The notes under the pieces: model-generated
Seen by the model: the letters and a program-made list of their open reading frames with translations, nothing else
Told to the model about the DNA's origin: nothing
Database searches by the model: none
Made by a program: the position numbers and the translations under genes
Shown here: positions 47,898 through 58,943 of the stretch, piece after piece
Numbering within the stretch: the stretch's first letter is position 1
Layout: every line of letters starts with the position of its first letter
From: Earliella scabrosa
Taxonomy: Eukaryota > Basidiomycota > Agaricomycetes > Polyporales > Polyporaceae
Length of the DNA: 64,000 nt
Direction of reading: 5' to 3'
NCBI GenBank assembly: GCA_022605405.1
Contig: JABYQQ010000017.1
Span: 434,001-498,000 of the forward strand

Positions 47898-50099
47898 TTG
47901 ACATTACGAAAGCAGCGAAATGACTCCGTCTGATCGAGGAACAGCCACGGAAGGATCTGTCGCCGGAACGGACAAGCTAGCGGGGTGAATACTACAGGCA
48001 AATGACTTAGTAGTTTTGGGCGCGGCACATTTAGGAGTAGTCCGAAGCGATTCCAATAAATAATCGGAATAGGTCATAGAGAACACAGCAGAACGTACCG
48101 TAGAGAAGAAGCTGTTCAGGGACAGTCGTGTTTAGGTACGCTATGAGGGAAGTAGGCGATTGGTCTTGCGTTCGGAAGTGAGGTTCCGCTGGTAGTAAGT
48201 GCCGCCGTCAGGGTTTGTCTGCGCTAGCGTTCGGTAATAAGACGTCTCGATTGGCTGCGGTTAGGGTTTGTACTCACACTACGGAGGGGAGCTCTTGATT
48301 GGCCGGCGTGTTTTCTCGCATGCGGGAGCCAATGCGGAGCGCGGAAAACAAACTTCCAGGTCGGTGTGCTAGGTCCGGGATCCCACGCTACAGAAGAGAG
48401 CCTGTCATTCGTTGACCTAGTGAAGGGTACCACCTGTGCGCACGATTAAATCAGTCCACGGATGTCAAACTTATCCAGACCCTGCCTGACTCACGCGGAG
48501 CTCAGGAATGGGAAATTCCAGACGCTGAGGCACTCACGCCGTAAGGTCAACGGAGCGCGGGTGTGAACATTCCTGCCCGAAGGCTGTAGGAGGCACGGCT
48601 CACGTAAGCACAATTTCAAGCGTAAGTACGCTTGCGGACTAAGGGTGGACGAGCTCTGGGATCGGATGCCCCACGTCCGCACGTTCTGACGGGAAGAGAA
48701 GAGAGTCAAATTTGAAACCCGTGCAAGCGTCATTCTGTGTTGGGATGCGGTCGCGTCGCGAAGTAGAGACCTAGCACGGTCGCGCCGAACCTGCCGCTCC
48801 TCACAGGGCGTGCAGAGATCGGTGGAGCTGACCGTAGCGCGATTCGCAAATTATATGAATATGCGTCAACGACTTCAACGAGCAAGAGAATGCCCGAGCA
48901 TGAGTGCGCAAGCGCGAAGTCTGCACGTCGTCGAATCATGCATGGAACGTTGTACTCACTGTGGAGCTCACCGAAGTGCAATCCTGGACAGAGGTGTGTT
49001 CGTGAAGTCTACTTCGATGAGCTTGAGTCTGAGAAACGACTGCGCCAAACCTCCGCCCCCTCACAAGACATGCAGAAAGTTGTGCTCGGAACTCATGCAA
49101 GTATGATTCTGAGTGCGAATGTGGTTGCATCGTACATTGAGCACAGCGGCGCCGTGTTCATGAATGATGGACAACCGAGCCAGCATCTGCTTCTCAGCCC
49201 TGTGCTTTGCGTCCTCCTCGTTAAAGTCCTGGCACCATTCCCGCGTCCCGCCACGAATTCCGCGTCTAGACCCTGTTGCTCCTGTGGATTCACGTGTTGT
49301 ACGAACGTTGTGCATTGACTCTATCTCTTTGGTATGACTGCTAAAGCGCACGGCGTCAGTCCTGGTCTGTGTCCTCAATAGCCATCAACATGGTGGAGGA
49401 CGTCGAAGACAGGAACATCCGCACGCACCTCAACCGTCGTAGACGCCCGGGGGCTGTTCTGTCAGAAGCGTCGCGTCCGTCGAGATCATACTTTGTTCTC
49501 GTCTGAGACATGCGCATGATCGTCACCCCAACGAGGTCCGTTGACAGTCAGAGTAGGTCGAGTTGGACGCAAGGACGACGAAAAGCGCAGATGAGAAAGG
49601 TGCGTGGTGCCGTTTGTCATAGGTTCAAGCCCAGCCTACAAAGACACGGACGAGATGTCAGTTGTGCTGCCTCGATGTCGAGAGGAAAGACAGTACTGCA
49701 CCAATGACTGAAGCTGTGACTGGAACTGAAGTGAACGCCGAGGCGGGCTCGGCACGAGCGGGGACGGGATCGCTCGTGAAAGCGACGAATGGCATCATGA
49801 CATCGTCTTTCGGCAGACAACGGGCAACGGTTTTTGAATCGGGCGTCCAGCGCGATGCAGATCCTGTTCTGATTGCGAAACGGTGATGGCTGAGGTCAGG
49901 TAGATGGGCGCAGACGTAGGAGAGACGGACACGAACAATAGAAGAGATTTATGACGGTTCTGTTTAACCTGTGGTGTATGTGGCGTATCTGAACGTTCGC
50001 GACGTACAGAAGAGCCACTGCGCGAATTAGACGATTTGTTGCGCGAGGTTCATTTGAAAGATGGTTCTGGCGAAGTTCATCATACTCCGTTTGCGGTTC
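47898..50099. other. spacer without a supportable gene
   Basis: About 2.2 kb. Open frames of 60-140 codons on both strands overlap each other and carry no motif; the minus-strand segment near 49100-49300 (REWCQDFNEEDAKHRAEKQ) looks the most protein-like but has no continuation that I could follow. Confidence 0.4.
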
Positions 50100-50449
50100 C
50101 TAGACGTCGAGGCAGCAGGAGTGGACGTGGAGGATGTCGACGTAGAGCATTTCTATCGATGACATAGGCGTCCGTAATGAGATCAGTCGTTCGCGATGGT
50201 ACACTCGCAGTACTCACCGTTGAAGGCCCCGAAAGAGAGATCTTGGGTGACAGCGACGGTCCAACGCCGGTCGGAATGACCATAGTCGCGGTGGGAGTTC
50301 TCTTCTTGCCATTGAATGATCGCGCATGAATGGTTTACGTCCCCGGTGTGATTGACGAGCTTGACGAACGTTGCGCGCCGAGCTCCGTTTACTCCACATG
50401 GTCGCACAGCACTCAAGCTTGTCGTATACCCCGCAGATACTCTCCGCAC
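50100..50449 (-). CDS. small gene of unknown function beside Copia copy 2
   Basis: ATG at 50449 (MRRVSAGYTTSLS) opens a frame with protein-like content (VKLVNHTGDVNHSCAIIQW, RRWTVAVTQDLSFGAFN). A GTGAGT donor follows and a possible second exon ends at the stop 50100-50102. It could be the 3' end of a gene whose upstream part was affected by the Copia insertion 210 bp away. No family recognised. Confidence 0.3.
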
Positions 50450-50659
50450 ATCCAGCCTTGGAGTTCCTCGTCCTGGATGACATGGTAAGTCCGACTGTTC
50501 TTGAAAACAACCACTGGAGGAGTGCCAAGGAAGACATTGTTGCTATCCAAGTACAGGAGGCCGCGCGATTTAGCAATAGTAAGGAGAAGAAGCAAGCGAA
50601 CTTAGCGTAGTCAACCCATGCTCGCATACCTCCCTCCGAGCCCACCTCGTTCTATGTCC

Positions 50660-51258
50660 TGATGGAGTGAGAACCTGTGAGGCGATGTCGCAAGCGACTA
50701 GTAAGTGAGCGGACAGACAAGTCCTCAGTCAGTGAGTGAAAGACTATATTAGCATAATGCCAAGTACCTAGTAAGTGAGCGGACAGACAAGCTACACAGG
50801 TACTTGTAAGTAAGAGCATATGAACGCATAGGTAAGATGTGTACTTACTCCTCAGTCAGTGAGTGAAAGACTGAGGAGACGAGTCCCAGAGAGTCCTCCT
50901 TATATACCGTACAGGAGCTGCATGAGTAAGCGACAATAAGGAGAGCATGTGATGTGTCTGAGTCAGAGTGAGTCGAGGATGAGTAAGGAGCGACGAAGGA
51001 TGACTCAGACAGAACAAAGATAACGACAAATGGAGAACAAAGTATGGTCACAAGGACGATCTGGAACAGTCTAAGAGGAGTCCGGAGCGTAGAAGAACGC
51101 ACTGGAATGGACTGGACAAAAGAGAAGCCTAGTAACCATGTGTATCGTACAACGTATACCTAATATGGAAAGAAAGAAGCACAGCCTAAGATCTATCGTA
51201 AGAAGCAGTGCCCATAGCGCCTAATGCGCGTCTACTGTTCGTAGTCCATTGTTCAACA
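50660..51258 (-). repeat. Copia copy 2, 3' LTR
   Basis: 599 bp, the reverse orientation of the copy 1 LTRs. It starts (on the + strand) TGATGGAGTGAGAACC and ends CATTGTTCAACA, preceded by TGTCC. Confidence 0.96.
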
Positions 51259-51269
51259 CTCCCACTCGT

Positions 51270-54200
51270 TCAAGACGCGGAGGAAGAAATGAGACCAGAG
51301 TGCTGTACGAAGTAGTCAACCACAGAGAAGGTGACATTCTTCGTTAGCGCATCTGCCAGATTCTCCTTGCTCGCGATGTAATAGATGTCCATACTCCCAC
51401 TGGCGAGATACTCGCGCACAAAATGGTAGTGGACCTCTATGTGCTTGGTACGCCTGTCGATGGCTGGGTTCTCAGAGAGGAAGATCGCGCCATGGTTATC
51501 CATACACATGGGCGTAGACGCACTCATGTCGTCCCCTAACTCATCTCCAAACGTCCTTAGCCACATCATCTGACGGCTGGTGTCTGACGCTGCCTTGTAT
51601 TCCGCCTCAGTAGAAGAGAGCGAAATCGTCGGCTGTCGTCGCGACGCCCATGAGATTGCGCCACCTGCCATCTTGAAGATGAAGCCAGTTTGCGAGTGCC
51701 TATCATCGCGATCCTCTGCCCAGTCTGAATCGGAAAACGCGATCAAACCGGCATTAGACGCTCCGTCATAGCGCAGACGATAATGTGAAGTCCCCCGGAG
51801 ATAGCGAAGCACGTATTGGAGATAGTGAAGATGTGCTTCCGAGGGGTTAGCGCTGTATTTACCGAGACGGCTGATGGCAAACGCGATGTCGGGTCGCGTC
51901 CCAAGACAGGCATAGAGAAGACTGCCCATCAAGCTCTGGAAACGCTTGAGAAGTTTTGCCGATGCCTCCGTCTGAGCGGCTTCGAGCACGGCACCAGAGG
52001 GAAGAGGAGTGCGCACAGGCGTACAGTTAGCCATCTGATGGTTTTCCAGAATAGCCTCGATGTACTCTTCCTGGTCAATGTCGAGTGTCCGAGCTTGACG
52101 ATCTCGACGTATGCGTAGACCAAGGAATCGCTGTACCGGACCTAAGTCCGTCATCTTGTACTGCTTGCCTAGCGCCTTCTTGACCTTGTCAATCTGTACA
52201 CGACTTTTCCCCATGAGAAGTAGGTCGTCGACATACAAGACAATGATAGTGACATGATCAGGGTCTGAATCCCCCCCTTGTCGGCGATATACGTAGACTC
52301 CGGCATCAGAGTACGTCCGAACAAATCCCTGTTGGACGAGCGAGTCGTGGATTTTGACATTCCACTGGCGCGAGGCTTGCTTGAGACCGTAGATGGCCTT
52401 CTTAAGCAGACAAACGTGATCCTCTTTGCCTTTCGCGACCCACCCTTCCGGTTGTTCCATGTAGACCTCCTCGTCAAGGTCGCCATTGAGGAACGCAGTC
52501 TTTACATCCATCGCGTCGACGTCCCAGTCCTCTAGGGCAGCATGCGCAAAGAGATAACGGATGGACTCGAAACGAGCGACGGGTGAGAAGGTTTCGTGGT
52601 AATCCTTCCCATAGACTTGCGTGAATCCCCTAGCTACGAGACGTGCTTTGTAGCGACCATCTGACTTCCGATCATAGACCCAACGGCATGTGACGACGGA
52701 TCGGTCCTTTGGGCGAGGAACCAAGACCCATGTCTTATTAGCCATTAGTGATTCGTACTCTGCTCGCTCAGCCGCTTTCCAATGTTCGCGATCCGGTCTA
52801 GCCATGGCATCCTTATGGTGCTCAGGAATACCAGACTTGTACCGAGAGTAATGGATAAACGCGAGTATTGATTGTGCCTCAGCCTGTTCACCATCCGCAT
52901 CGGTCCTAGCATCTATCTGAGCGGGAGGTTCATCCCCGTACACGTTGTCCTCGGTCCGTGCCTTTGAAGGGACACCCTTGGTCTGTCGCTCAGAGCGACG
53001 AGGAGGAGGGGCATCTCCTGCGGCAGGAGGATGACGTCCGCGACGATGATTCGGCTTAGGAATCTGAGCGGGAGGCGGCGGAGGCTGTTGTGGTTGCGGC
53101 GGCTGCGGTTCAGCTTCGGGCGGAGCAGGAGCAGGGTCTTGTGGCGGAGCGGGAGGAGGAGGTTCGTCGTTATCACGAGGAACAGGGAGATCAACATCGT
53201 CATTGGAAGAATCCTCTGACGGTTGAGCAGGGAACGGACTGTCGTCGGGGGTAGCGCGACGAGTGCCGGTGTCTGCACGTGCAGGAAATACGTCCTCATC
53301 GAAGATCACATCGCGAGATACTTCGACTTGGCGGGCAGTCGGGTTCCATAGACGATACCCCTTTGAACCCGGTTCATAGCCCACAAACGTCCTCTCGACT
53401 GCCTTCACGTCGAGCTTCCCATGACGCTTGTCCTTCTGCACGTGAACATAGGCTTTGCACCCAAACACACGGAAGTATGAGACGTCCGGTTTCTTACCGG
53501 TCCAGAGTGTGATGGGGCATTGCCATTTGAGTCGTTTCATGGGCTGACGGTTGTAGATGTGAACGGCTGCTTCAAGTGCGAGTTTCCAGAAACCATGAGA
53601 GAGTCCGGCGTGGTGAAGCATACAGAGTGACTTCTCCTCAATGGTCCGGTTGAAGCGTTCAGCACGTCCATTCTGCTGAGGCGAGCCAGGCAACGTCTTA
53701 TCGTGCTCGATCCCGAATTCGCGTAGCAATGACTCGAACGAATCGGACAGATATTCCCCCCCTCGATCGGATCGTACCTTCTTGATCTTACGACCGGTCT
53801 GTGTCTCAGCCCAGGCTTTGTACTCCTTGAAAGCGGCCTCCTGATCGGATTTACGCTTCAGGCAGTAGACACAGGCGAGACCGGTGTAGTCATCGATGAA
53901 GGTGCAGAAGTAGCTGTAACCACCAATCGAGGTGCTCATCGGCCCAGCGACATCCATGTGGACGAGTTCGCATGGTTCCGAGGCGCGTTTCGAAGACGGA
54001 GGGAACGGACGGCGATGCATTTTGCCTTTCGCGCATCCTTCGCATGGTTTGTCCGATGAACTAGAGTCAATGCCATCTACACCGTTGACTGCATCAGGAA
54101 GACGCTTGACCGCTTCCTTGCCAGGATGACCCCAGCGACGATGAGCAAGGTCGTGATCGAGTGTAGTGTGGGACGCAGCATTGAGATCACGTTCGGCATT

Positions 54201-55961
54201 CTCAAGCAGAAAGTAGTATAGGTTGTGTGATGCGGCGTAGTGGGCAGTAACCACCTCATTGCCGACAACCTTAACCGTCTTGCCAGATTCGACAAAGCCT
54301 TCCGGCCTTGAGTCAAAGATCCTCATGTAGTATCCCCCTTGATAGATGAACCCCTTCGCGCGCTCGATGACACCAGTGGAGTACAGACGGGTATTGCCTG
54401 CTGCTGGAACGTAGCAGACGTTCTGAAGTGTGAAGTGGACCCGTTTGCCTTCCACATAAGTGTATCCTTTGACCGTACCTTCACCGAGTCCTTGGACATG
54501 TCCGTCACTACCTGCCTGGGCGGTGCCAAACAGAACAGGTGTGTCATATGGACGGTACTCAGTGAAGTCCTCGAGGCAGCCAGTAACGTGTTGAGATGCT
54601 CCAGAATCCATGAGCCAGAGTGTGGTTCGCTCAAGGTCCATGTCTTTGGCGTTGTCCGCCTTATAAGCTGAAAAGGAGATCTCGTTGATGGTGCTCGTAG
54701 ATACAGGTACAAAGGCTGCTAGAGTGTGCGCGTGGTTATGTCCATTATTATTCCCAGATCCACCTGACTGATTCCCGTTGCCGTTGCCGTTGTCCTTGCC
54801 TTTGCCCTTGTTCCGTTTCGGAGCTTTCTCCGGGAACTTCTTGTAGCAGTTCGACGAGTCATGGTTCGTCTTACCGCAATGCTCGCAAGGGGGCTTGGGC
54901 TTGGACTTTGGCTTCGAGATCTTGTTCGCCTGACCGATCGATGTACCACGGAGGGAGTCCTCAAGCTTGAGTTTCGGCTTAACCTTTTCAAGGGTCAGGT
55001 CCGTCTCAGCCGTGGTGTGAAGGATAGTGGAGATCGACGGGCGATAGGAATCCGGCATCTTGGAGAAGAGCCAGTAGACCTTGATATGTTCGGCGAGGGT
55101 GTTGGTGGAGCCTGTGGTAAGCTCGTTCATCAGCCCGATGAAGGTCTGGACCTGATCGACGATCGACTTGTTCTCGTTGAAACGAGGATAGTTGAGAAGC
55201 CGTTCGAAGCGGGAGAAACTGTACCCGTTGTCGGTCTTCTCGTAGGTCGTATTCAGGGCATCCCAGATCTCCTTCGAGGTGTTCTTCCCTTCATAGCACT
55301 TGGCTACCTCGGCAGTGGTTTTGTACATGAGGATACCACTTGCACGGGAATCTCTCTTCTTCCAATCCTTGAGACCAGCCGCATCAGTGGCAGCTGGTTG
55401 ACTCTCCGTGCCGCTGACGATATCCCATGCATCGATCATCATGAGATAGCCCTTCATCTGACGAGCCCATTCCTTGTAGCCTTCCTGCCCGTGGAGCTGA
55501 GGAAGACTCTTTTCCATTCCGGCTTCCGACATGGTGAAGGAGTAGACGAAGTCGGTTGAGTCAGGCTGGTTGACGATGAGATCGAGGGCTGGTAGAGGAG
55601 TGAGAGTTGGTGTAGGTGGAGAGATAACGATAGAAGGGAGAGGATTTGGGACTGGAGGCTCCGCAGGATCTTCGAGGATATTTGCAACTTCGTGCTCAGA
55701 CGAAGCAGGGGATGAGGATGACGAGGATGTGTCCGGTGTTCGTGGTCGGCAGACCTGGTCAGGAGCGATAGGTACGTTACGACGAGGTACAGTGCAGTTG
55801 TCTGGTTGAGCTACTTCCGACTCCCGGTTAGGACACGGTTGTCGTTCGCAGTAGTACCACCTTCTATCTGACTCTTCCCAGAAGACGTCCCTTTGGTCAA
55901 CGCGGTCGTGCCGATGGTATGAGTGACTACAATCAAACGGTTCGTCGTCCGATGAAGCCAC
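51270..55961 (-). CDS. Copia Gag-Pol polyprotein, complete
   Basis: 1563 residues from MASSDDEPFD. Approximate order: Gag 140-350, zinc knuckle CEHCGKTNHDSSNC near 359, aspartic protease LMDSGASQH near 450, GAG-pre-integrase HRRWGHPG near 600, integrase with FIDDYTG near 687, SDRGGEY near 731 and PQQNGRAERFNR near 768 (D-D-E), a proline-rich linker near 900-1000, reverse transcriptase with DVKTAFLNGDLDEE near 1153 and YVDDLLL near 1245, and RNase H with SDSDWAEDRDD and SSTEAEYKA near 1450. Integrase precedes reverse transcriptase, which defines Copia. It makes cDNA in cytoplasmic particles and inserts it into nuclear DNA. All catalytic residues that I can see are intact. Gag and Pol share one frame without a shift site. 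Confidence 0.97.
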   Translation of the reverse strand: MASSDDEPFDCSHSYHRHDRVDQRDVFWEESDRRWYYCERQPCPNRESEVAQPDNCTVPRRNVPIAPDQVCRPRTPDTSSSSSSPASSEHEVANILEDPAEPPVPNPLPSIVISPPTPTLTPLPALDLIVNQPDSTDFVYSFTMSEAGMEKSLPQLHGQEGYKEWARQMKGYLMMIDAWDIVSGTESQPAATDAAGLKDWKKRDSRASGILMYKTTAEVAKCYEGKNTSKEIWDALNTTYEKTDNGYSFSRFERLLNYPRFNENKSIVDQVQTFIGLMNELTTGSTNTLAEHIKVYWLFSKMPDSYRPSISTILHTTAETDLTLEKVKPKLKLEDSLRGTSIGQANKISKPKSKPKPPCEHCGKTNHDSSNCYKKFPEKAPKRNKGKGKDNGNGNGNQSGGSGNNNGHNHAHTLAAFVPVSTSTINEISFSAYKADNAKDMDLERTTLWLMDSGASQHVTGCLEDFTEYRPYDTPVLFGTAQAGSDGHVQGLGEGTVKGYTYVEGKRVHFTLQNVCYVPAAGNTRLYSTGVIERAKGFIYQGGYYMRIFDSRPEGFVESGKTVKVVGNEVVTAHYAASHNLYYFLLENAERDLNAASHTTLDHDLAHRRWGHPGKEAVKRLPDAVNGVDGIDSSSSDKPCEGCAKGKMHRRPFPPSSKRASEPCELVHMDVAGPMSTSIGGYSYFCTFIDDYTGLACVYCLKRKSDQEAAFKEYKAWAETQTGRKIKKVRSDRGGEYLSDSFESLLREFGIEHDKTLPGSPQQNGRAERFNRTIEEKSLCMLHHAGLSHGFWKLALEAAVHIYNRQPMKRLKWQCPITLWTGKKPDVSYFRVFGCKAYVHVQKDKRHGKLDVKAVERTFVGYEPGSKGYRLWNPTARQVEVSRDVIFDEDVFPARADTGTRRATPDDSPFPAQPSEDSSNDDVDLPVPRDNDEPPPPAPPQDPAPAPPEAEPQPPQPQQPPPPPAQIPKPNHRRGRHPPAAGDAPPPRRSERQTKGVPSKARTEDNVYGDEPPAQIDARTDADGEQAEAQSILAFIHYSRYKSGIPEHHKDAMARPDREHWKAAERAEYESLMANKTWVLVPRPKDRSVVTCRWVYDRKSDGRYKARLVARGFTQVYGKDYHETFSPVARFESIRYLFAHAALEDWDVDAMDVKTAFLNGDLDEEVYMEQPEGWVAKGKEDHVCLLKKAIYGLKQASRQWNVKIHDSLVQQGFVRTYSDAGVYVYRRQGGDSDPDHVTIIVLYVDDLLLMGKSRVQIDKVKKALGKQYKMTDLGPVQRFLGLRIRRDRQARTLDIDQEEYIEAILENHQMANCTPVRTPLPSGAVLEAAQTEASAKLLKRFQSLMGSLLYACLGTRPDIAFAISRLGKYSANPSEAHLHYLQYVLRYLRGTSHYRLRYDGASNAGLIAFSDSDWAEDRDDRHSQTGFIFKMAGGAISWASRRQPTISLSSTEAEYKAASDTSRQMMWLRTFGDELGDDMSASTPMCMDNHGAIFLSENPAIDRRTKHIEVHYHFVREYLASGSMDIYYIASKENLADALTKNVTFSVVDYFVQHSGLISSSAS

Positions 55962-56470
55962 TGTGTTGATGCGACAGGTTCAAGAGTGCGATGGTTTGGA
56001 AAGCCTCGTGCAAAGGCAACGTAGAGATGAACACCTGTTCAGGTGAACCTTAAACACCAGCAAGTCGGATATGCTAATGCCAAGGGTAGAAGTTGCCAAC
56101 TGTGCCCTGAAAGAGTCTGCTACGATGTATGTATGAAAATGGTATCGTAAGGAGGGTCCGAACGGTTGTCCTCCGGCTCCAAAGGTGATGACACCCCGGA
56201 TACAACAGCTGGCGGGCGCAAGTGCGTGGCCTGGCTGAGGGATATCCAAAAAGGACCCGTGTGCCTCGAGAGCACAATAGGTTGTACAACGATACTACGA
56301 GCTATGTGACTACTAAAGAGCGCTCAGGGCTGCGTCACGAGCGCAGGAATGTCCCCCTGGCAGCAGTGTCGGCAGGCACAGTCAAGAGCTAAGGAGTTAG
56401 TGGAGGATGTGCACGAGGGTAGAAGTCGTCGGGTGCGCGCGATGTGACGACTAGCAACGGTCAGAGCGCA

Positions 56471-56482
56471 GGGCTCATAACC
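56471..56482 (-). other. Copia copy 2 primer-binding site
   Basis: Same 12 bases as in copy 1, directly inside the 5' LTR, complementary to a tRNA-Met anticodon arm. Confidence 0.7.
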
Positions 56483-57081
56483 TGATGGAGTGAGAACCTG
56501 TGAGGCGATGTCGCAAGCGACTAGTAAGTGAGCGGACAGACAAGTCCTCAGTCAGTGAGTGAAAGACTATATTAGCATAATGCCAAGTACCTAGTAAGTG
56601 AGCGGACAGACAAGCTACACAGGTACTTGTAAGTAAGAGCATATGAACGCATAGGTAAGATGTGTACTTACTCCTCAGTCAGTGAGTGAAAGACTGAGGA
56701 GACGAGTCCCAGAGAGTCCTCCTTATATACCGTACAGGAGCTGCATGAGTAAGCGACAATAAGGAGAGCATGTGATGTGTCTGAGTCAGAGTGAGTCGAG
56801 GATGAGTAAGGAGCGACGAAGGATGACTCAGACAGAACAAAGATAACGACAAATGGAGAACAAAGTATGGTCACAAGGACGATCTGGAACAGTCTAAGAG
56901 GAGTCCGGAGCGTAGAAGAACGCACTGGAATGGACTGGACAAAAGAGAAGCCTAGTAACCATGTGTATCGTACAACGTATACCTAATATGGAAAGAAAGA
57001 AGCACAGCCTAAGATCTATCGTAAGAAGCAGTGCCCATAGCGCCTAATGCGCGTCTACTGTTCGTAGTCCATTGTTCAACA
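56483..57081 (-). repeat. Copia copy 2, 5' LTR
   Basis: 599 bp, followed on the right by the TGTCC target duplication. It carries the TATA box and the start-proximal stem-loop (56671-56701). Confidence 0.96.
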
Positions 57082-57777
57082 TGTCCATAGTCTAGAGGGC
57101 TCACCTAGCGATAGTCAAGTCCCCGTGTCGTGTTCCCTCCGTCTAAGCTGGCCTGGGTAGGTGGAATGTCCAAGGAATAGTGAAGGCGAGGAAGCGAGCT
57201 CAGTACAATAGTGACTGATGTCTACAAAGCAGAGTAGAAGGCCTGTTATAACATGTGCATCAATTGTGGAGAGCACTAATTTGGCTCAGGTGGATCATTT
57301 GTTTGACAATTGCTTTTTGCGAGAAGGTTCAAGGCGCTAATGCCGGGAGTTCGAATCCCGGCCAGTCCATTTATCTCCATATGGACGTATCCACCATACC
57401 CAAGCCCTCTATGACAGTGTCATTCAGATGGACTGCTAAGTTCTGGTTAGAACGGCTACTTTGGAGTAGTAATAATTGACGAGGTATACACAGGACCGAG
57501 GCAACCGTGATTTGAGAGAGGAACAGCCCGAACAGCGGCAATGATCGCACACAGGGCTCACACTTGTACACAGAGCAAGTGAAGAGCTAAATCCTTAATC
57601 GCAGACAAGTACACGGGTTAAATGCTCTGTTCGATCATTTACTCAACAACAGAGTTGACTGAAAGCACAATGCAATGCAATGTGATATGATGAGTATACG
57701 GTGGTAGTACAGCTTCAAGGTAAACATAGACAGGCATGTCGCATGCTAGATAGCAATAGGACGATGATTACACCGAG
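57082..57777. other. spacer with a tRNA-like A/B box pair
   Basis: No protein gene found. At about 57284-57368 an A-box-like TTGGCTCAGGTGG and a strong B-box GAGTTCGAATCCCGGC occur, the latter within a perfect T-arm followed by CCAGTCCA. The 5' acceptor and D stems do not pair, so it is probably a degenerate tRNA or the head of a SINE. The rest holds the 3' flank of the RNR small-subunit gene. Confidence 0.4.
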
Positions 57778-58943
57778 CTACGATGCACCGCAACGAGATT
57801 CATGTGAGTTCAATCCGTGCTGGTAGTCTGCAGGTGAACGCTCGAAGAAATTGGCTTTCGTGGAGGCTAGGATCGTTTCCATGAAGGAAAACTGAAGCCA
57901 GTCAGCTAAAGAGAACGGCGGGGACGCAATCTACTGCATACGTACTGGATTCCTTTTCTTATACAAAGGCTCAACGCGAAGCTCGGACAGGAGAACATCG
58001 GCGACATGTTCTATGTAATCTCCCATGAGGCGTGCATTCATGCCCATCAAAGGTCGAGGCAAGGCCGCTAGAGTACCATCAGGAAAGCACAACTGGGAGG
58101 GCGATGATACGTACCCTCGAAGAACTTCTTTTCAAGTCCAACCGCCTCCCGAACCATTGTGTACACCGTCTTCGTGTCGACGCTACCGCGGAGCTCGCGG
58201 TACAACAGGCACGCGAAGGAGACGTGCAAACCTTCGTCACGAGCTATCATGACGTTGGACTGGACCAGGCCAGGCATCACCCCTCGCGCGCGAAACCAGA
58301 AGACCGCAGCAAAAGATGAGGCAAAGAATATGCCTTCCACGATCGCAAACGCGATCAAACGGATGTGGAAGGACACGGTAGAATCCTTGATCCAGTGTAT
58401 GCACCAAGTAGCCTTTGCACGGACTGCGGGGTTGTGTTCGATCGCGCTGAAAATGCTCTCCTGGTCTGTGAGCTGGGGAATGAGCTCCTGCACGAGTCGA
58501 CTGTACACTTCGCTGTGGACGTTCTCCCTGAGATACCGTCAGCGGTGCACAAAGACGAGGGAAGGAAGACGTTACATCATGAGCTGCACGCCATAGAAGC
58601 ATCGAGCCTCAGGAATAGGCACCTCAGCACAAAATCGCTGTGCAAGGTTATCAACGACTATGCCATCAGCAGCCGCGAAATAAGCCAAGACAGCCGATAG
58701 AAAGCCGCGCTCGTCCTCAGTAAGTTTCGAAGTCCAGTGATCCACGTCCTTCGAAAGGTCGACTTCGGATGGTGACCACAGCGACATGTGCGCTGTCTTG
58801 TACGCATCCCAAATCTGTGCAAGAGGAGTAGAACTATGAGCGCAAAGCATCACGCAGCGACCCAAGTTGTTTACCTTAGGATACTGGATAGGGAAAAGAA
58901 CAAAGCGTGCGCGGTAGCCAGGGTTTTCATCGATCGTAGACAT
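57778..58943 (-). CDS. RNR2: ribonucleotide reductase small subunit (class Ia R2), diverged
   Basis: Five exons read right to left: 58875-58943, 58576-58814, 58115-58527, 57946-58067 and 57778-57891, exactly 319 codons including the stop. R2 holds the diiron-tyrosyl radical used by R1. Ligands and radical by alignment with mouse R2: Asp73 (AAADGIV), Glu104 and His107 (ENVHSEVY), Tyr111 as radical, a Glu in [10 protein letters not shown], and Glu and His in ARDEGLH; the electron-transfer Trp50 (DHW) is present. The N-terminal extension usual in eukaryotes is almost absent ([19 protein letters not shown]). The C-terminus keeps the Tyr in DYQ but ends SHESRCGAS, without the FTLDADF-type tail that docks on R1. 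The enzyme looks intact. It is diverged from housekeeping fungal R2 but full-length in its core. It is transcribed away from a Helitron-type gene 346 bp off. Confidence 0.92.

Larger units (their letters stand above)
50660..57081 (-). mobile_element. Copia LTR retrotransposon copy 2, complete
   Basis: 6422 bp element of the same family as copy 1, on the opposite strand, with 599 bp LTRs and a 5 bp target duplication TGTCC (50655-50659 and 57082-57086). It carries one uninterrupted 1563-codon Gag-Pol frame. I saw no differences between its two LTRs where compared. It differs from copy 1 at a few LTR positions and residues, so the two copies arrived separately rather than by duplication. Between primer-binding site and polyprotein lies a 500 bp leader (55962-56470) without a supported gene. 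Confidence 0.97.

Noticed and set aside
57284..57368. Functional tRNA gene
   Set aside because: Good T-arm and A box, but no 5' strand complementary to CCAGTCC and no D stem.
12976..58943. Endogenised giant virus as origin of the RNR, kinase, F-box and MYND genes
   Set aside because: Gene types fit but no capsid, packaging ATPase or viral polymerase is seen and all genes have fungal introns; kept only as a question within the RNR finding.
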